A stretch of DNA of 64,000 nucleotides, from assembly GCF_000284595.1 (NCBI RefSeq), contig NC_017671.1, forward strand, positions 1,025,001 through 1,089,000. Reading direction: 5' to 3'. The notes below the pieces were generated by a model that saw nothing but the letters and a program-made list of their open reading frames with translations, had not been told where the DNA came from and did not search any database. Source of the stretch: Stenotrophomonas maltophilia D457 (GTDB lineage Bacteria; Pseudomonadota; Gammaproteobacteria; Xanthomonadales; Xanthomonadaceae). The translations under genes were made by a program, and so were the position numbers. Below are positions 17,898 to 27,015 of the stretch, one piece after another (position 1 is the stretch's first letter; each line of letters begins with the position of its first letter).

Positions 17898-19267
17898 ACG
17901 ACGTGACGATCATCGACCGCTTTCTGGATACGTTCTCGCGCTACATCGACTCCGGGTTCGGGCTGTTGCAGGGCGAGGTGGCGTTCCTGACGGCCACGCT
18001 GATCGTCATCGACATGACCATCGCCGGCCTCTACTGGGCCATGAGCCACGCCACCGGCCAAGGCGAGGACGTGATCGCCAAGCTGCTGCGCAAGGTGCTC
18101 TACGTCGGTGCCTTCGCCTACATCATCGGCAACTTCAACTGGCTGGCAGGCATCGTCTTCCGGTCCTTCGCCGGCCTGGGCCTGACGGCCACCGGCTCGA
18201 CCTTGAGCATGGAGAACTTCCTGCAACCGGGCCGGCTGGCGAAGACCGGCATCGACGCAGGCACGCCGATCCTGGAGCAGGTCGGCGAGATGGCTGGTTT
18301 CCCCGAGGTGTTCGTGAACCTTGACGCCATCACGGTGATGTTCCTGGCCTGGCTGGTGGTGGTCCTGTGCTTCTTCGTGCTGGCGATCCAGCTTTTCATC
18401 ACGCTGATCGAGTTCAAGCTGACCACGCTCGCCGGCTTCGTGCTGGTGCCGTTCGCCTTGTGGAACAAGACCAGCTTTCTCGCCGAGAAGGTGCTGGGCA
18501 ACGTGGTGTCGGCCGGCATCAAGGTGCTGGTGCTAGCCGTGATCGTCGGCATCGGCTCGGGCCTGTTCGCCGAGTTCCAGGTGCATCCCGACGAGCCATC
18601 CATCGACCACGCGCTGGTCATCATGCTGGCCTCGCTGACGCTGCTGGCGCTGGGCATCTTCGGCCCCGGCATCGCCACCGGCCTGGTGTCCGGTGCACCG
18701 CAGCTCGGTGCGGGGGCGATGGCCGGTGCCGCTGTCGGCGCTGCCGGCACGGCCGTCGCCATCGGTGCTGCCGCAACCGGCGTGGGCGGGGCGGTGGCCG
18801 CCGGGGCGCGCATGGCGCCTGCTGCCGCCAAGCTGGCCGGCAGCGGTGCGCGCGCCGCGACATCAACGGCCGGTGGTGCCCGGTCAGCGTTCCGGGCCGG
18901 GTCCGCCGCTGCCGGCGGCGGGGCCAAGGGCGCTGCGGCCGGCCTGGGCAACGTCGCCAAGACGGGCGCGCAGGCGGCCGGGCGCGGTGCCGCATCCCGC
19001 GCTTCCGCCATCGGGCAACGCATGGCTGCGCCTTTCCGCGCCGGCTGGAACGGGCCGCCGGCCGATGAAGGCGCAGGCGCCGCGTCCGGCGGCGGCCAGT
19101 CCGGCGGCGAAGCCACGTCCAACACCGGGCAGCAACCGGCCTGGGCCAAGCGGCTGCACCGCCGCCAGCAGCTCACCCACGCCGCGACCACCGCCGCCCA
19201 TGCGCTGCGCGGCGGCGACGGCGGCGGCTCCGGGCAAGGCCCGAGCCTGCGCGATTCCGATTCCTGA
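17894..19267 (+). CDS. trbL: Conjugal transfer protein TrbL (VirB6 family)
   Basis: 457 residues. Polytopic inner-membrane protein with about six membrane segments in residues 30-270 (for example MFLAWLVVVLCFFVLAIQLF and VLVLAVIVGIGSGLFAEF). A long Ala/Gly-rich cytoplasmic or periplasmic tail (about residues 270-457) of low complexity follows, as usual for TrbL. It forms part of the inner-membrane channel. There is 18 bp before trbF, which has its own AAGGAGA ribosome binding site. Confidence 0.94.
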   Translation: MNDVTIIDRFLDTFSRYIDSGFGLLQGEVAFLTATLIVIDMTIAGLYWAMSHATGQGEDVIAKLLRKVLYVGAFAYIIGNFNWLAGIVFRSFAGLGLTATGSTLSMENFLQPGRLAKTGIDAGTPILEQVGEMAGFPEVFVNLDAITVMFLAWLVVVLCFFVLAIQLFITLIEFKLTTLAGFVLVPFALWNKTSFLAEKVLGNVVSAGIKVLVLAVIVGIGSGLFAEFQVHPDEPSIDHALVIMLASLTLLALGIFGPGIATGLVSGAPQLGAGAMAGAAVGAAGTAVAIGAAATGVGGAVAAGARMAPAAAKLAGSGARAATSTAGGARSAFRAGSAAAGGGAKGAAAGLGNVAKTGAQAAGRGAASRASAIGQRMAAPFRAGWNGPPADEGAGAASGGGQSGGEATSNTGQQPAWAKRLHRRQQLTHAATTAAHALRGGDGGGSGQGPSLRDSDS

Positions 19268-19285
19268 CCTTCAAGGAGAACACCC

Positions 19286-19987
19286 ATGCGATTCAAACGA
19301 CCGCAGGTGCGCTATGCCGACACGCCGCAGCCTGCCACGCCGTATCAATCTGCCGCGCAGGTGTGGGACGAGCGTATCGGCGCGCCCCGCGTGCAGGCCA
19401 AGAACTGGCGCCTCATGGCCTTCGGCCTGCTGGTGCTGACGCTGCTGATGGCCGGCGGCCTGGTCTGGCGCTCGGCGCAGTCCATCGTCACGCCCTACGT
19501 GGTGGAGGTGGACAAGGAGCACGTGCGCGCCGTAGGCGAGGCGGCCACGCCGTACAAGCCCACGGATGCGCAGATCGCGCATCACCTGGCGCGCTTCGTG
19601 ACGTTGGTGCGCTCGCTGTCCATCGACCCGATCGTGGTCCGGCAGAACTGGCTGGACGCCTACGACTACGCGACCGACCGAGGCGCCGCCATGCTCAACG
19701 ACTACGCCAGCAAGAACGATCCCTTCGCGCGCGTCGGCAAGGAGTCGGTCACGGTGCAGATCACCAGCGTCGTGCGCGCCAGCGACACGTCGTTCAACGT
19801 GCGCTGGACCGAGCAACGCTTCTCCAACGGCGCGCCGGCCGGCACCGAGCGCTGGAACGCCGTCATCTCCATCGTCCTGCAAACCCCACGCACCGAGGAG
19901 CGCCTGCGCAAGAACCCGCTGGGCATCTACGTCAACGGCCTGTCGTGGAGCCGCGAACTTGATCCCTCGGAAGGAACGAAACCATGA
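19286..19987 (+). CDS. trbF: Conjugal transfer protein TrbF (VirB8 family)
   Basis: 233 residues. Bitopic inner-membrane scaffold: a short cytoplasmic N-terminus, one membrane segment (LMAFGLLVLTLLMAGGLVW, about residues 37-56) and a periplasmic NTF2-like VirB8 domain (for example NWLDAYDYATDRGAAMLNDY and WTEQRFSNG). The stop overlaps trbG (ATGA). Confidence 0.95.
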   Translation: MRFKRPQVRYADTPQPATPYQSAAQVWDERIGAPRVQAKNWRLMAFGLLVLTLLMAGGLVWRSAQSIVTPYVVEVDKEHVRAVGEAATPYKPTDAQIAHHLARFVTLVRSLSIDPIVVRQNWLDAYDYATDRGAAMLNDYASKNDPFARVGKESVTVQITSVVRASDTSFNVRWTEQRFSNGAPAGTERWNAVISIVLQTPRTEERLRKNPLGIYVNGLSWSRELDPSEGTKP

Positions 19988-21126
19988 ACACTCTCCAATC
20001 GCATGATCCCGTTTCGCGTCAGGATGATCTTCCCCTCGATGAGCGGTGGCGGATGTCTCAGGAGGCGTATCAGCAGCGTCTGCGGGATGGCGTCGTATCG
20101 GTATGGCCCTTGTTCGCCCCGAATCTGCGGATAGACGATCGAACACTTCGCCACGTTTGCCTGTTGACGCTGGTGGCGGCCTTGGCGGGCTGCGCCACAC
20201 AGGGCAAGCCGCCGCCCGTGATCCCACTCGATGAGCCAGTGCAGGCGCAGCTCGTGCCCGATCCACCCTCGCCGGTGGAGGTGGTCGCCGTCCCCGAACC
20301 GCTGGCGCTGCCGGAGCAGTTGAAGCCGCTGCCGGAAGGTGACGAAGCCCAGCCCGGGCCGGAGCCGGCCGACGAAACCGTGCGCGTGTCCAAGGCCAAT
20401 ACCGAGGCGCGGGTCGCGCCCACGCGCGAGGGCTACGTCAATGCCATCCAGGTCTGGCCCTTCACCGATGGCGCGCTGTATCAGGTCTATGCCGCGCCGG
20501 GGCGCGTGACCGTGGTTTCGCTCCAGCCCGGCGAAGAACTGGTGACGGTCGCCGCCGGCGATACCGTGCGCTGGATCGTCGGCGACACGTCCAGCGGTGC
20601 CGGCGACGAGCTGCGCGTCAACGTGCTGGTCAAGCCTGTCCGCTCGGGCCTCAAGACCAATCTGGTCATCACCACCAATCGGCGCACCTACCTGCTGGAG
20701 CTGACCTCGACAGAGCGCGCTTGGATGGCGTCGGTGTCGTGGGACTACCCGAAGGACCGGATGCTGGCTTTGCAGCGCCAGGCGCAGGCCGCGCAGGTGG
20801 CGGCGCCGGTTGATACGGGCCTATCGCTGGAGCGCATCCGCTTCCGCTACGCGATCAGCGGCAGCAATCCGTCATGGAAGCCGCTGCGTGCCTTCGATGA
20901 CGGCGAGAAGGTCTACATCCAGTTCCCTGCCGGCATCGCCCAGGGTGAACTGCCGCCGCTGTTCGTCATCGGCGTGCAGGGCGATGGGCAGTTGGTGAAC
21001 TACCGCTTCCGCTCGCCGTACTACATCGTGGACCGGCTGTTCGGCGCGGCCGAACTGCGTCTGGGCGGCGACAAGGGCGACGTGGTGCGCATCGAGCGCA
21101 CCGACGGCGTGGCGCGGAGGAACTGA
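19984..21126 (+). CDS. trbG: Conjugal transfer protein TrbG (VirB9 family) with unusual N-terminal extension
   Basis: 380 residues from the coupled start. Residues about 60-380 are a standard TrbG: lipoprotein signal LLTLVAALAGC (Cys70), a Pro/Glu-rich linker, the VirB9 beta domain (EGYVNAIQVWPFTDGALYQV) and the C-terminal domain (FRYAISGSNPSWKPLRAFDD, PYYIVDRLFG). Residues 1-58 are hydrophilic, precede the signal sequence and are unlike TrbG of related elements; the DNA here is visibly less GC-rich than its flanks. Either a foreign 5' segment replaced the native start or translation begins internally (a TTG at about 20163 is in frame). The protein should form the periplasmic/outer-membrane core with TrbI. 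Confidence 0.85.
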   Translation: MNTLQSHDPVSRQDDLPLDERWRMSQEAYQQRLRDGVVSVWPLFAPNLRIDDRTLRHVCLLTLVAALAGCATQGKPPPVIPLDEPVQAQLVPDPPSPVEVVAVPEPLALPEQLKPLPEGDEAQPGPEPADETVRVSKANTEARVAPTREGYVNAIQVWPFTDGALYQVYAAPGRVTVVSLQPGEELVTVAAGDTVRWIVGDTSSGAGDELRVNVLVKPVRSGLKTNLVITTNRRTYLLELTSTERAWMASVSWDYPKDRMLALQRQAQAAQVAAPVDTGLSLERIRFRYAISGSNPSWKPLRAFDDGEKVYIQFPAGIAQGELPPLFVIGVQGDGQLVNYRFRSPYYIVDRLFGAAELRLGGDKGDVVRIERTDGVARRN

Positions 21127-22418
21127 TGATGCGCCAGGACGACACCCCCGAGCCGGTCGCACCGCAGGCGGCCAAGGCAGCGCCCGAGGCGGTAGCGCTG
21201 CGCGCCCAGCCGCGTCCGGTCACGCGCTTGAATCGTCGCATGCTGGCGATCCTGGCCGGCGGGCTGTCGGTCGCCGTGCTGGGCGCGCTGATGTGGTCGC
21301 TGCAACCGCAGCGACACGGCGCCAGCGAACAGACCGAGCTTTACAACGTCGATCGCGTTTCGCGCTCCGAAGGGCTGGAGCGGCTTCCGACCGACTACTC
21401 CAAGCTGCCGCCGGCCGCGCCGTCCCCGGTGCCGGAGCTGGGGCCGCCGCTGCCGGGCGACCTCGGGCCGGCCATCGTCAATGCGCAGCAACCGACACCA
21501 GGTTACGCGCCGCCCGGCCACGATCCGGCCGAGGCCGAGCGCCTGGCCCGGTTGAAGGAAGCCGAGGAAGCGGCGGCGTCATCGGTGTTCTTCCGCTCGG
21601 GTACGCAGCGCGCCGCGCCGGTGGCGCAGTCACAGGCCACCGTGGCGCCGGGCTTCGCCGCCAATGCGGCGTTCGATCCGATGGCCGCCGGGCCGGCCTC
21701 GACGGCAGCCCAGCCTGCCGACCCGACCGCAGTACAGAACCGGCAGGAACAGAAGGAGGCGTTCCTGCAAGGCGGTTCCACGCAAACCCGTAATTCCGGC
21801 AACCTGCAATTGCCAGCCTCCCCGTATCAGGTCATGGCCGGGACGGTCATCGCCGGCGCGCTGGTGACGGGCATCAAGTCGGACTTGCCGGGCGATGTCA
21901 TCGCCACGGTGACGGAGCCGGTCTATGACACGGCCACCGGCAAGTTCCTGCTGATCCCGCAGGGCTCGCGCATCCTCGGTCGCTACAACAGCCAGGTGAG
22001 CTACGGACAGAGCCGGGTTCAAGTCGTCTGGAACCGGATCATTCTGCCCGATACGTCGTCGGTGACGCTCGACAACCTGGTCGGCACCGATCCGGCCGGC
22101 TATGCCGGGCTGGAGGATGAAGTCGATTGGCATTGGGATCGGATCTTCGCCGGGGCGGCGCTGACGACGCTGCTGGGCGTCGGCGCCGAGCTGGCCGCGC
22201 CGGAGAACCGCCAGGACGGCAACCGCATCGTCATCGCCGGCCGCGACAGCGCGCAGGACAGCATCAACCAGGTCGGCCAGGAGATGACCCGGCGCAACAT
22301 GAACATCCAACCGACGTTGAGCGCGCGCCCCGGTCTGCCGGTGCGTCTGGTCGTGAGTCGGGACTTGGCGCTGCGCCCCTACCAGCCCCTGTTCTTCAAC
22401 CGAGGGACTTCACGATGA
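21126..22418 (+). CDS. trbI: Conjugal transfer protein TrbI (VirB10 family)
   Basis: 430 residues. One N-terminal membrane segment (MLAILAGGLSVAVLGALMWS), a Pro-rich periplasmic linker, and a C-terminal VirB10 beta-barrel domain with SPYQVMAGTVIAGALVTGI, LLIPQGSRILGRYNSQVSYG and VRLVVSRDLALRPY. It bridges inner and outer membranes in the transfer channel. The start overlaps the trbG stop; the ATG is doubled (21126 and 21129). The stop overlaps the DUF2274 gene. Confidence 0.95.
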   Translation: MMRQDDTPEPVAPQAAKAAPEAVALRAQPRPVTRLNRRMLAILAGGLSVAVLGALMWSLQPQRHGASEQTELYNVDRVSRSEGLERLPTDYSKLPPAAPSPVPELGPPLPGDLGPAIVNAQQPTPGYAPPGHDPAEAERLARLKEAEEAAASSVFFRSGTQRAAPVAQSQATVAPGFAANAAFDPMAAGPASTAAQPADPTAVQNRQEQKEAFLQGGSTQTRNSGNLQLPASPYQVMAGTVIAGALVTGIKSDLPGDVIATVTEPVYDTATGKFLLIPQGSRILGRYNSQVSYGQSRVQVVWNRIILPDTSSVTLDNLVGTDPAGYAGLEDEVDWHWDRIFAGAALTTLLGVGAELAAPENRQDGNRIVIAGRDSAQDSINQVGQEMTRRNMNIQPTLSARPGLPVRLVVSRDLALRPYQPLFFNRGTSR

Positions 22419-22660
22419 GCACGACCAGGAAGCTGCGGTTGGGACCGCTGCCGAAGACCGAGAACATCAAGCTGACCTTTCCTTGCCCGGCCAGCCTGAA
22501 AGCCGACCTCGACCGCTACGCCGCGCTGCATGCGCAGACCTATGGCGAAGCAGTCGATGCCGTGACGCTGATCCCGCACATGCTCGAAGCCTTCATCGCG
22601 GGGGACCGGGGATTCAGGAAGGGAAGCGTGAGCAGGACGGTGCCAGCGAAGCCGGGCTGA
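22415..22660 (+). CDS. DUF2274 protein, last gene of the trb operon
   Basis: 81 residues; KLRLGPLPKTENIKLTFPCP and LKADLDRYAALHAQTYGEAV match the DUF2274 family that typically follows trbI in Tn4371-type elements. It is a small soluble protein without signal peptide; its function is unknown. The start overlaps trbI by four bases and it is the last convincing gene of the mobile module. Confidence 0.85.
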   Translation: MSTTRKLRLGPLPKTENIKLTFPCPASLKADLDRYAALHAQTYGEAVDAVTLIPHMLEAFIAGDRGFRKGSVSRTVPAKPG

Positions 22661-22954
22661 CGATGCACGGTCTCGCCGGCGGCCATCCCTCGAATGCGCA
22701 GCCCAACGCTGCGCGTTCTTCGTTCTGGAGGATGGCGACAGAGTGGGCTATGATCGTGCGGCAAGCCCGCCGTCTGCCGGTGATCGTCCCCGATGCAGCA
22801 CGACTTGGCCCTCTACCGCGACGCTCCCATGTGGCTCCTAGTCCATATGGCCGCCGCCCCGCAAAGCGGCCCGAAGTAGAGCTAACTCCCTGTCTTGTTT
22901 AAGCTTTCGGACTCTTGGCGATTTTCGCCGAGGGCTTGACACAGGCCCTTTTTT
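22661..22954. other. Right end of the element, no convincing gene
   Basis: 294 bp between the last transfer gene and the core genome. A 28-codon frame at 22792-22878 with a TATGAT box upstream is the only coding hint and is too short to call. A small palindrome (GGCGA-TTT-TCGCC, about 22918-22930) precedes the terminator at 22931-22954. The junction with chromosomal DNA should lie here or just after; the att core described for Tn4371 could not be recognised. Confidence 0.4.
22931..22954 (+). terminator. Terminator at the end of the trb operon
   Basis: Stem AGGGC (22931-22935) with GCCCT (22945-22949), a 9-nt loop and a run of six T. Short stem, but correct position and U-tract for the rightward trb transcript. 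Confidence 0.55.
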
Positions 22955-22980
22955 GTGCGGGCGCTGCTGGAAATCGAATT

Positions 22981-23063
22981 GTAGAGCCGAGCCCGTGCTC
23001 GGCTGGTCATGAACCCCGACAAGTCGCAGGCAAGAAAAAAGCCGAGCATGGGCTCGGCTCTAC
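22981..23063. repeat. SMAG-type inverted pair
   Basis: Two GTAG-ended palindromic elements in inverted orientation: GTAGAGCCGAGC... from 22981 and its near-perfect inverse ending ...GGCTCGGCTCTAC at 23063. Each can fold alone and the pair can form one long hairpin; it would also serve as a terminator of the leftward mltD transcript. Such GTAG repeats (SMAGs) are abundant in S. maltophilia genomes and mark return to resident chromosomal DNA. Confidence 0.8.
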
Positions 23064-23084
23064 AGGAGGGCCCTGGCCTACGCG

Positions 23085-24286
23085 TCAGTCTTCGACGCGC
23101 AGCACGGCGCCCGGCTTCAGCACGCTGCTGCCGCTCAGGCCGTTCAGCGACAACAGGGCCTTGACCGGCATGCCGTAGCGGCGGGCGATGGTCCAGGCCG
23201 ACTCGCCATCACGCACGGTGTGGCGGCGGCTGCGCGGACGATCAGCGATCGCGGCGACGGTCTTGGCCACCTGCGGCGTCGGTGCTGCGGTGGCGACCGG
23301 CGCAGCGCTGGCGACCAGGGCGGATGCGGTGTCCGCCACCGTCGCATTGGCAGCCGAGACAGGAGCCAGCACGCGGGTGGTACCCGACGAGGCGCGGCCA
23401 CCGCCCGCCAGGGCGGGTTGAGGCGGGCGATCCTGGCCGGGTCCAGGGCGCGCTGTGCGGCCCACTGCTGGACGCTGGTGCCGGCGGGCAGGGTGTGGTC
23501 CTTCAGCACCGGCACGGTGCGGTCCAGCGAGGCCATCACGCCCGGCTGGTCTTCCACGTCTTCCAGCACGCAGGCCAGGGCATGCAGCTTCTCGACGTAG
23601 GCATGGGTGACCGGCGACAGGCCGGGCAGCGCCGACGGCTTGGCGTTCTGCGCGTTCATGCCGGCCTTGCGCATGGACTGCAACACGCGGTACTCACCGG
23701 CGTTGTAGGCCATGGTGGCCAGGCGCCAGTCGCCGCCGAACATGCCGTGCAGGGTCTTCAGGTAGCGCACTGCGGCCTGGGTGGAATCGACCGCCGACAG
23801 GCGGCCGTCGTAGCCGTTGGCCATGGGCACGCGGTGGTTGCGCGCGGTGGTGGCGATGAACTGCCACAGGCCGGTCGGGCCGCTGCCATTGCGGGCATTG
23901 GGCCGGTAGCCGCTTTCCACGAACGGGATCAGTGCGAATTCGGTAGGCAGGTTGGCCTTGCGCAGCTCTTCAACCACGTAGCCGAACAGCACCAGCGCAT
24001 CGTCATCCTGGTTGGCCAGGCGCGACGGGGCGTGGGCGAACTGCTTCTGCCAGCGCGGGCTGGTGGCCTCGGCATTGCAGGTGGGCTCGGCCAGGCCGTC
24101 GCGGAAGCTGGAGAAGATCTCCTGGCCATTGCGGACCGACGCGGCCGGCAACGCGGCCGGATCCAGCGGCAGGGCCGCCGCGGCGGCCAGGTTCTGGCCG
24201 ATGCCCGCGCCCAGCGACTGGGCACCGGCGGTTCCGGCCAGCCCCAGGACCAGGCCCAAGGCCAGCGGCAGACTTCGGCGCATCAT
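23085..24286 (-). pseudogene. mltD: Membrane-bound lytic murein transglycosylase D, frameshifted
   Basis: The first part (24286 to about 23415) encodes a signal peptide and an SLT domain with catalytic Glu in IPFVESGYRPNARNGSGPTG and the motif MAYNAGEYRVLQS. After RIARLNP the original frame degenerates into Arg/Pro-rich noise, while the overlapping frame (about 23415-23085) continues the protein and ends with a LysM domain (RRHTVRDGESAWTIARRYGM, NGLSGSSVLKPG). One base appears to be lost in the GC-rich palindrome at about 23401-23420. This is either a true frameshift mutation that removes LysM or a sequencing error at a hairpin. The start overlaps the gloB stop. The order mltD-gloB-yafS-rnhA-dnaQ is as in enterobacteria. 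Confidence 0.85.
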
Positions 24287-25047
24287 GCGCGGAAGCCGTC
24301 TTTCCAGTGCCGGAGACCGGCCATGACGTCGACGTCGTCAACGACGTCGCGGCCCAGGTGCGCCGACACTGCCGCGCGGATCGGCGCCGTGTGCACACGC
24401 AGGAACGGATTGCAGTCGAATTCGTTGGCCAGGGTTACCGGCAGGGTGGAACGGTCATCGCGGCGCATGGCCAAAGCCTCCTCTTGGCGCTGCCACAGGG
24501 CAGCGTTGGCGGGGTCGACATGCCGCGCGAAGACGGCATTTGACACGGTGTACTCGTGGGCGCAACAAAGCAGCAGTTGCGCGGGCAAGGTACCCAGCTT
24601 GCGCATCGATGCCAGCAGCTGGGACGGCGTACCTTCGAACAGGCGTCCACAGCCCAAGCTGAACAACGAATCTCCGCTGAAAAGATGTTCAGCAGTGTGA
24701 AACGCGATGTGGCTGCGGGTATGCCCGGGCACGGATAGTACGTGGAACGTCCGGCCCAGTGCCTGAACGCGTTCACCTTCGCCGACCCGCTCGGTCGCTG
24801 CAGGGATGCGCTCCTCGACGGGCGCGATGACCCGTACACCGGGAAAACGTGCCTGCAACGCGGGCACGCCACCGATGTGGTCATCGTGGTGATGGGTGAG
24901 CAGGATCGTGTCCACGCGCAGGCCCTGATCGGCCAGCGCAAGCACCGGCGCGGCATCGCCGGGATCGACGACCACGGCGGCGCCAGCGTCGTCGATCAAC
25001 GTCCAGATGTAGTTGTCCGCAAATGCGGGCAGGGCAGTCAGTCGCAT
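24283..25047 (-). CDS. gloB: Hydroxyacylglutathione hydrolase (glyoxalase II)
   Basis: 254 residues. Metallo-beta-lactamase fold enzyme that hydrolyses S-lactoylglutathione to lactate and glutathione. The metal motif is [16 protein letters not shown]; further ligands lie in [31 protein letters not shown] and [13 protein letters not shown]. The C-terminal HxGHK-domain equivalent ends with RHWKDGFRA. The start is the ATG at 25047, giving the family N-terminus [15 protein letters not shown]. It is divergent from the methyltransferase-like gene 11 bp away and overlaps mltD downstream. Confidence 0.95.
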   Translation of the reverse strand: MRLTALPAFADNYIWTLIDDAGAAVVVDPGDAAPVLALADQGLRVDTILLTHHHDDHIGGVPALQARFPGVRVIAPVEERIPAATERVGEGERVQALGRTFHVLSVPGHTRSHIAFHTAEHLFSGDSLFSLGCGRLFEGTPSQLLASMRKLGTLPAQLLLCCAHEYTVSNAVFARHVDPANAALWQRQEEALAMRRDDRSTLPVTLANEFDCNPFLRVHTAPIRAAVSAHLGRDVVDDVDVMAGLRHWKDGFRA

Positions 25048-25058
25048 AGAATTGGACC

Positions 25059-25703
25059 ATGCCCGCGCTGCAGAGCACCCGTCAAGCGAGCCAGGCCCCG
25101 TGGTTCGACACTGAACCGGCGGGCTCCTTGCGCGTGCTGGAGCGGCAGTTGCTGCTGCCGCAGCTGTCCGTCCTGCCGACGCAGCCTTGGCTGTGGATCG
25201 CACCGAGTGCGGCCTGGCTGGAGGATGCGCAGCTGGGCGGGCGCGGGCTGCGGCTGTTCCGGCAGGGCCAGGGCTATGCCGGCGACACCCGCTGTGCGCT
25301 GCCGCTGCCGCTGGCCAGCGAGAGCGTCAACGCGGTCGTGCTGCAGCATGTGACCGCGGGCGATGCGGAGCGACTGCTGGACGAGTGCGAGCGCGTGCTG
25401 ATGCCGGGCGGCCACCTGTGGCTGAGCAGCCTCAACCCGTTCAGCCCTTACCGCACGCATTGGCGCCAGCACGGACTGGTGGTGCGCACGCCACAGCGGA
25501 TCCGCCTGCTGCTCGGCCGCCACGGGCTGGAGTGCGACGATATGCGTTACCTCGGCCCGCTCTGGCGCGGTGCAGGCAGTCGCCGCACGGGCGGTTGGGC
25601 GCCGCTGCGCGCGGCCTGCCTGTTCCATGCTGAAAAGCGCACGCTGGCCCTGCCCGGGCCGAAACCGTTGCCGGTGCGTTGGCTCGGCACCGTTGCCACC
25701 TGA
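25059..25703 (+). CDS. Class I SAM-dependent methyltransferase-like protein (YafS position)
   Basis: 214 residues. A methyltransferase-like C-terminal half is visible ([50 protein letters not shown]), while the N-terminal SAM-binding glycine motif is weak (LWIAPSAAW). It occupies the slot of yafS between gloB and rnhA, a conserved arrangement across gammaproteobacteria, and is presumably an orthologue. The substrate is unknown. It ends 12 bp before rnhA and is likely cotranscribed with it. Confidence 0.8.
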   Translation: MPALQSTRQASQAPWFDTEPAGSLRVLERQLLLPQLSVLPTQPWLWIAPSAAWLEDAQLGGRGLRLFRQGQGYAGDTRCALPLPLASESVNAVVLQHVTAGDAERLLDECERVLMPGGHLWLSSLNPFSPYRTHWRQHGLVVRTPQRIRLLLGRHGLECDDMRYLGPLWRGAGSRRTGGWAPLRAACLFHAEKRTLALPGPKPLPVRWLGTVAT

Positions 25704-25715
25704 TCTGGAGTTGTA

Positions 25716-26168
25716 TTGAAAACCATCGAAATCCACACCGACGGTTCCTGCCTTGGCAATCCCGGCCCCGGCGGCTGGGCTGCGCTGCTGCGCTACAAGG
25801 GCCACGAGCGTGAACTGAGCGGCGGCGAAGCGCACACCACCAACAACCGGATGGAGCTGATGGCGGCCATTTCCGGGTTGGAGACGCTCACCGAGCCCTG
25901 CAACATCGTGCTCTATACCGATTCGCAGTACGTGCGGCAGGGCCTGACGCAGTGGCTGCCCGGCTGGATCCGCAAGAACTGGAAGACCGCCGGTGGCGAC
26001 CCGGTGAAGAACCGCGAGCTGTGGGAGCGCCTGCATGCCGCGACGCTGCGGCACCAGATCGACTGGCGCTGGGTAAAGGGCCACTCCGGTGACCCGGACA
26101 ACGAGCGGGTGGATACGCTGGCGCGCAACGCGGCCATCCAGATCCGCGACGCCAGCCCGGTAAACTGA
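25716..26168 (+). CDS. rnhA: Ribonuclease HI
   Basis: 150 residues. It degrades RNA in RNA-DNA hybrids. The catalytic DEDD set is complete: Asp9 ([12 protein letters not shown]), Glu47 (NNRMELMA), Asp69 ([11 protein letters not shown]) and Asp133 ([11 protein letters not shown]). The start is a TTG codon, preceded by TCTGGAG at good spacing; no ATG in frame fits the family N-terminus [11 protein letters not shown]. It is followed 4 bp later by dnaQ. Confidence 0.95.
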   Translation: MKTIEIHTDGSCLGNPGPGGWAALLRYKGHERELSGGEAHTTNNRMELMAAISGLETLTEPCNIVLYTDSQYVRQGLTQWLPGWIRKNWKTAGGDPVKNRELWERLHAATLRHQIDWRWVKGHSGDPDNERVDTLARNAAIQIRDASPVN

Positions 26169-26172
26169 GCCC

Positions 26173-26904
26173 ATGCGTCAGATCATCCTCGATACCGAAA
26201 CCACCGGCCTGGAATGGAAGAAGGGCAACCGCATCGTCGAAATCGGCTGCGTGGAGCTGTTCAAGCGCCGCCCGACCGGCAACAACTACCACCAGTACAT
26301 CAAGCCGGACTGCGAGTTCGAACAGGGCGCGCAGGAAGTCACCGGCCTGACCCTGGAGTTCCTGGCTGACAAGCCGGACTTCGCGCAGATCGCCGATGAG
26401 TTCCTGGCCTTCATCGATGGCGCCGAGCTGATCATCCACAACGCGGCGTTCGACCTGGGCTTCCTCGACAACGAGCTGTCGCTGCTGGGCCCGCAGTACG
26501 GGAAGATCACCGATCGCTGCACGGTGATCGATACCCTGGTGATGGCGCGCGAGCGCTTCCCGGGCCAGCGCAATTCGCTGGATGCGCTGTGCAAGCGACT
26601 GGGCGTTGACAACTCGCACCGTGCGCTGCACGGCGGCCTGCTCGATGCGCAGATCCTGGGTGACGTGTACATCGCGCTGACCTCGGGGCAGGAAGAGATC
26701 GGATTCGGCCTGGGGGATGACGATGGCGGTGGCGCCGGTGCGGCGCTGCAGGCCTTCGATACCAGCAAGCTGCTGCCGCGCCCGCGCGTAATGGCCACGC
26801 CGTCGGAGCTGGAAGCGCATGCCGCGCGGCTGGAGCGGCTGCGCAAGAAGGCCGGCCACGCACTGTGGGATGGGCCGAAGGTGGAAGAGGCCGCCAGCGC
26901 GTAA
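26173..26904 (+). CDS. dnaQ: DNA polymerase III epsilon subunit (3'-5' proofreading exonuclease)
   Basis: 243 residues. Exo I motif ILDTETTGLEW (Asp7, Glu9), Exo II LIIHNAAFDLGFLDNE and Exo III HRALHGGLLDAQILGDVYIA are all present, so the proofreading site is intact. The C-terminal region (about residues 180-243) binds the polymerase alpha subunit in E. coli. It is in a tight pair with rnhA. Confidence 0.96.
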   Translation: MRQIILDTETTGLEWKKGNRIVEIGCVELFKRRPTGNNYHQYIKPDCEFEQGAQEVTGLTLEFLADKPDFAQIADEFLAFIDGAELIIHNAAFDLGFLDNELSLLGPQYGKITDRCTVIDTLVMARERFPGQRNSLDALCKRLGVDNSHRALHGGLLDAQILGDVYIALTSGQEEIGFGLGDDDGGGAGAALQAFDTSKLLPRPRVMATPSELEAHAARLERLRKKAGHALWDGPKVEEAASA

Positions 26905-26916
26905 TGCCTGGAAGAG

Positions 26917-27012
26917 GTAGTGCCGGCCGCTGGCCGGCATTTGCGTGAACACGTTTCCCGGTGAGCCGGCCAGCGGCCGGCACTACCGCCTCCACGCATG
27001 GCGTGGATCTAC
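26917..27012. repeat. Cluster of three SMAG-type elements
   Basis: Between dnaQ and the convergent phosphatase gene: GTAGTGCCGGCCGCTGGCCGG at 26917, its inverse GCCGGCCAGCGGCCGGCACT ending in CTAC at 26986, and a second type TCCACGCATGGCGTGGATCT ending in CTAC at 27012. The first two form an inverted pair. They probably act as bidirectional terminator or RNA stabiliser. Confidence 0.75.
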
Positions 27013-27015
27013 GGG

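Larger units (their letters stand above)
8780..22954 (+). mobile_element. Right-hand conjugation module of a Tn4371-family ICE (or remnant)
   Basis: The gene order LysR, eexN, traG, RHH, trbB-C-D-E-J-K-L-F-G-I and DUF2274 matches the transfer module at the right end of Tn4371-type integrative conjugative elements. GC content and compact overlaps are uniform through the block. No relaxase, integrase, repA or parA is in the window; the left part either lies beyond position 1 or is lost. The efflux and envelope genes at 1-8.8 kb could be cargo of the same element. The right limit is set at the terminator at 22931-22954, because SMAG repeats and the conserved mltD-gloB block begin right after. 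The att sequence could not be identified. Confidence 0.72.

Noticed and set aside
22792-22878. 28-codon frame after the trb operon (MQHDLALYRDAPMWLLVHMA...)
   Set aside because: Too short and without a family; mentioned only as a hint inside the right-end region.
22900-22980. Tn4371-type att core sequence at the right junction
   Set aside because: I could not find a convincing match to the short att core known for the family, so no attachment site is called.
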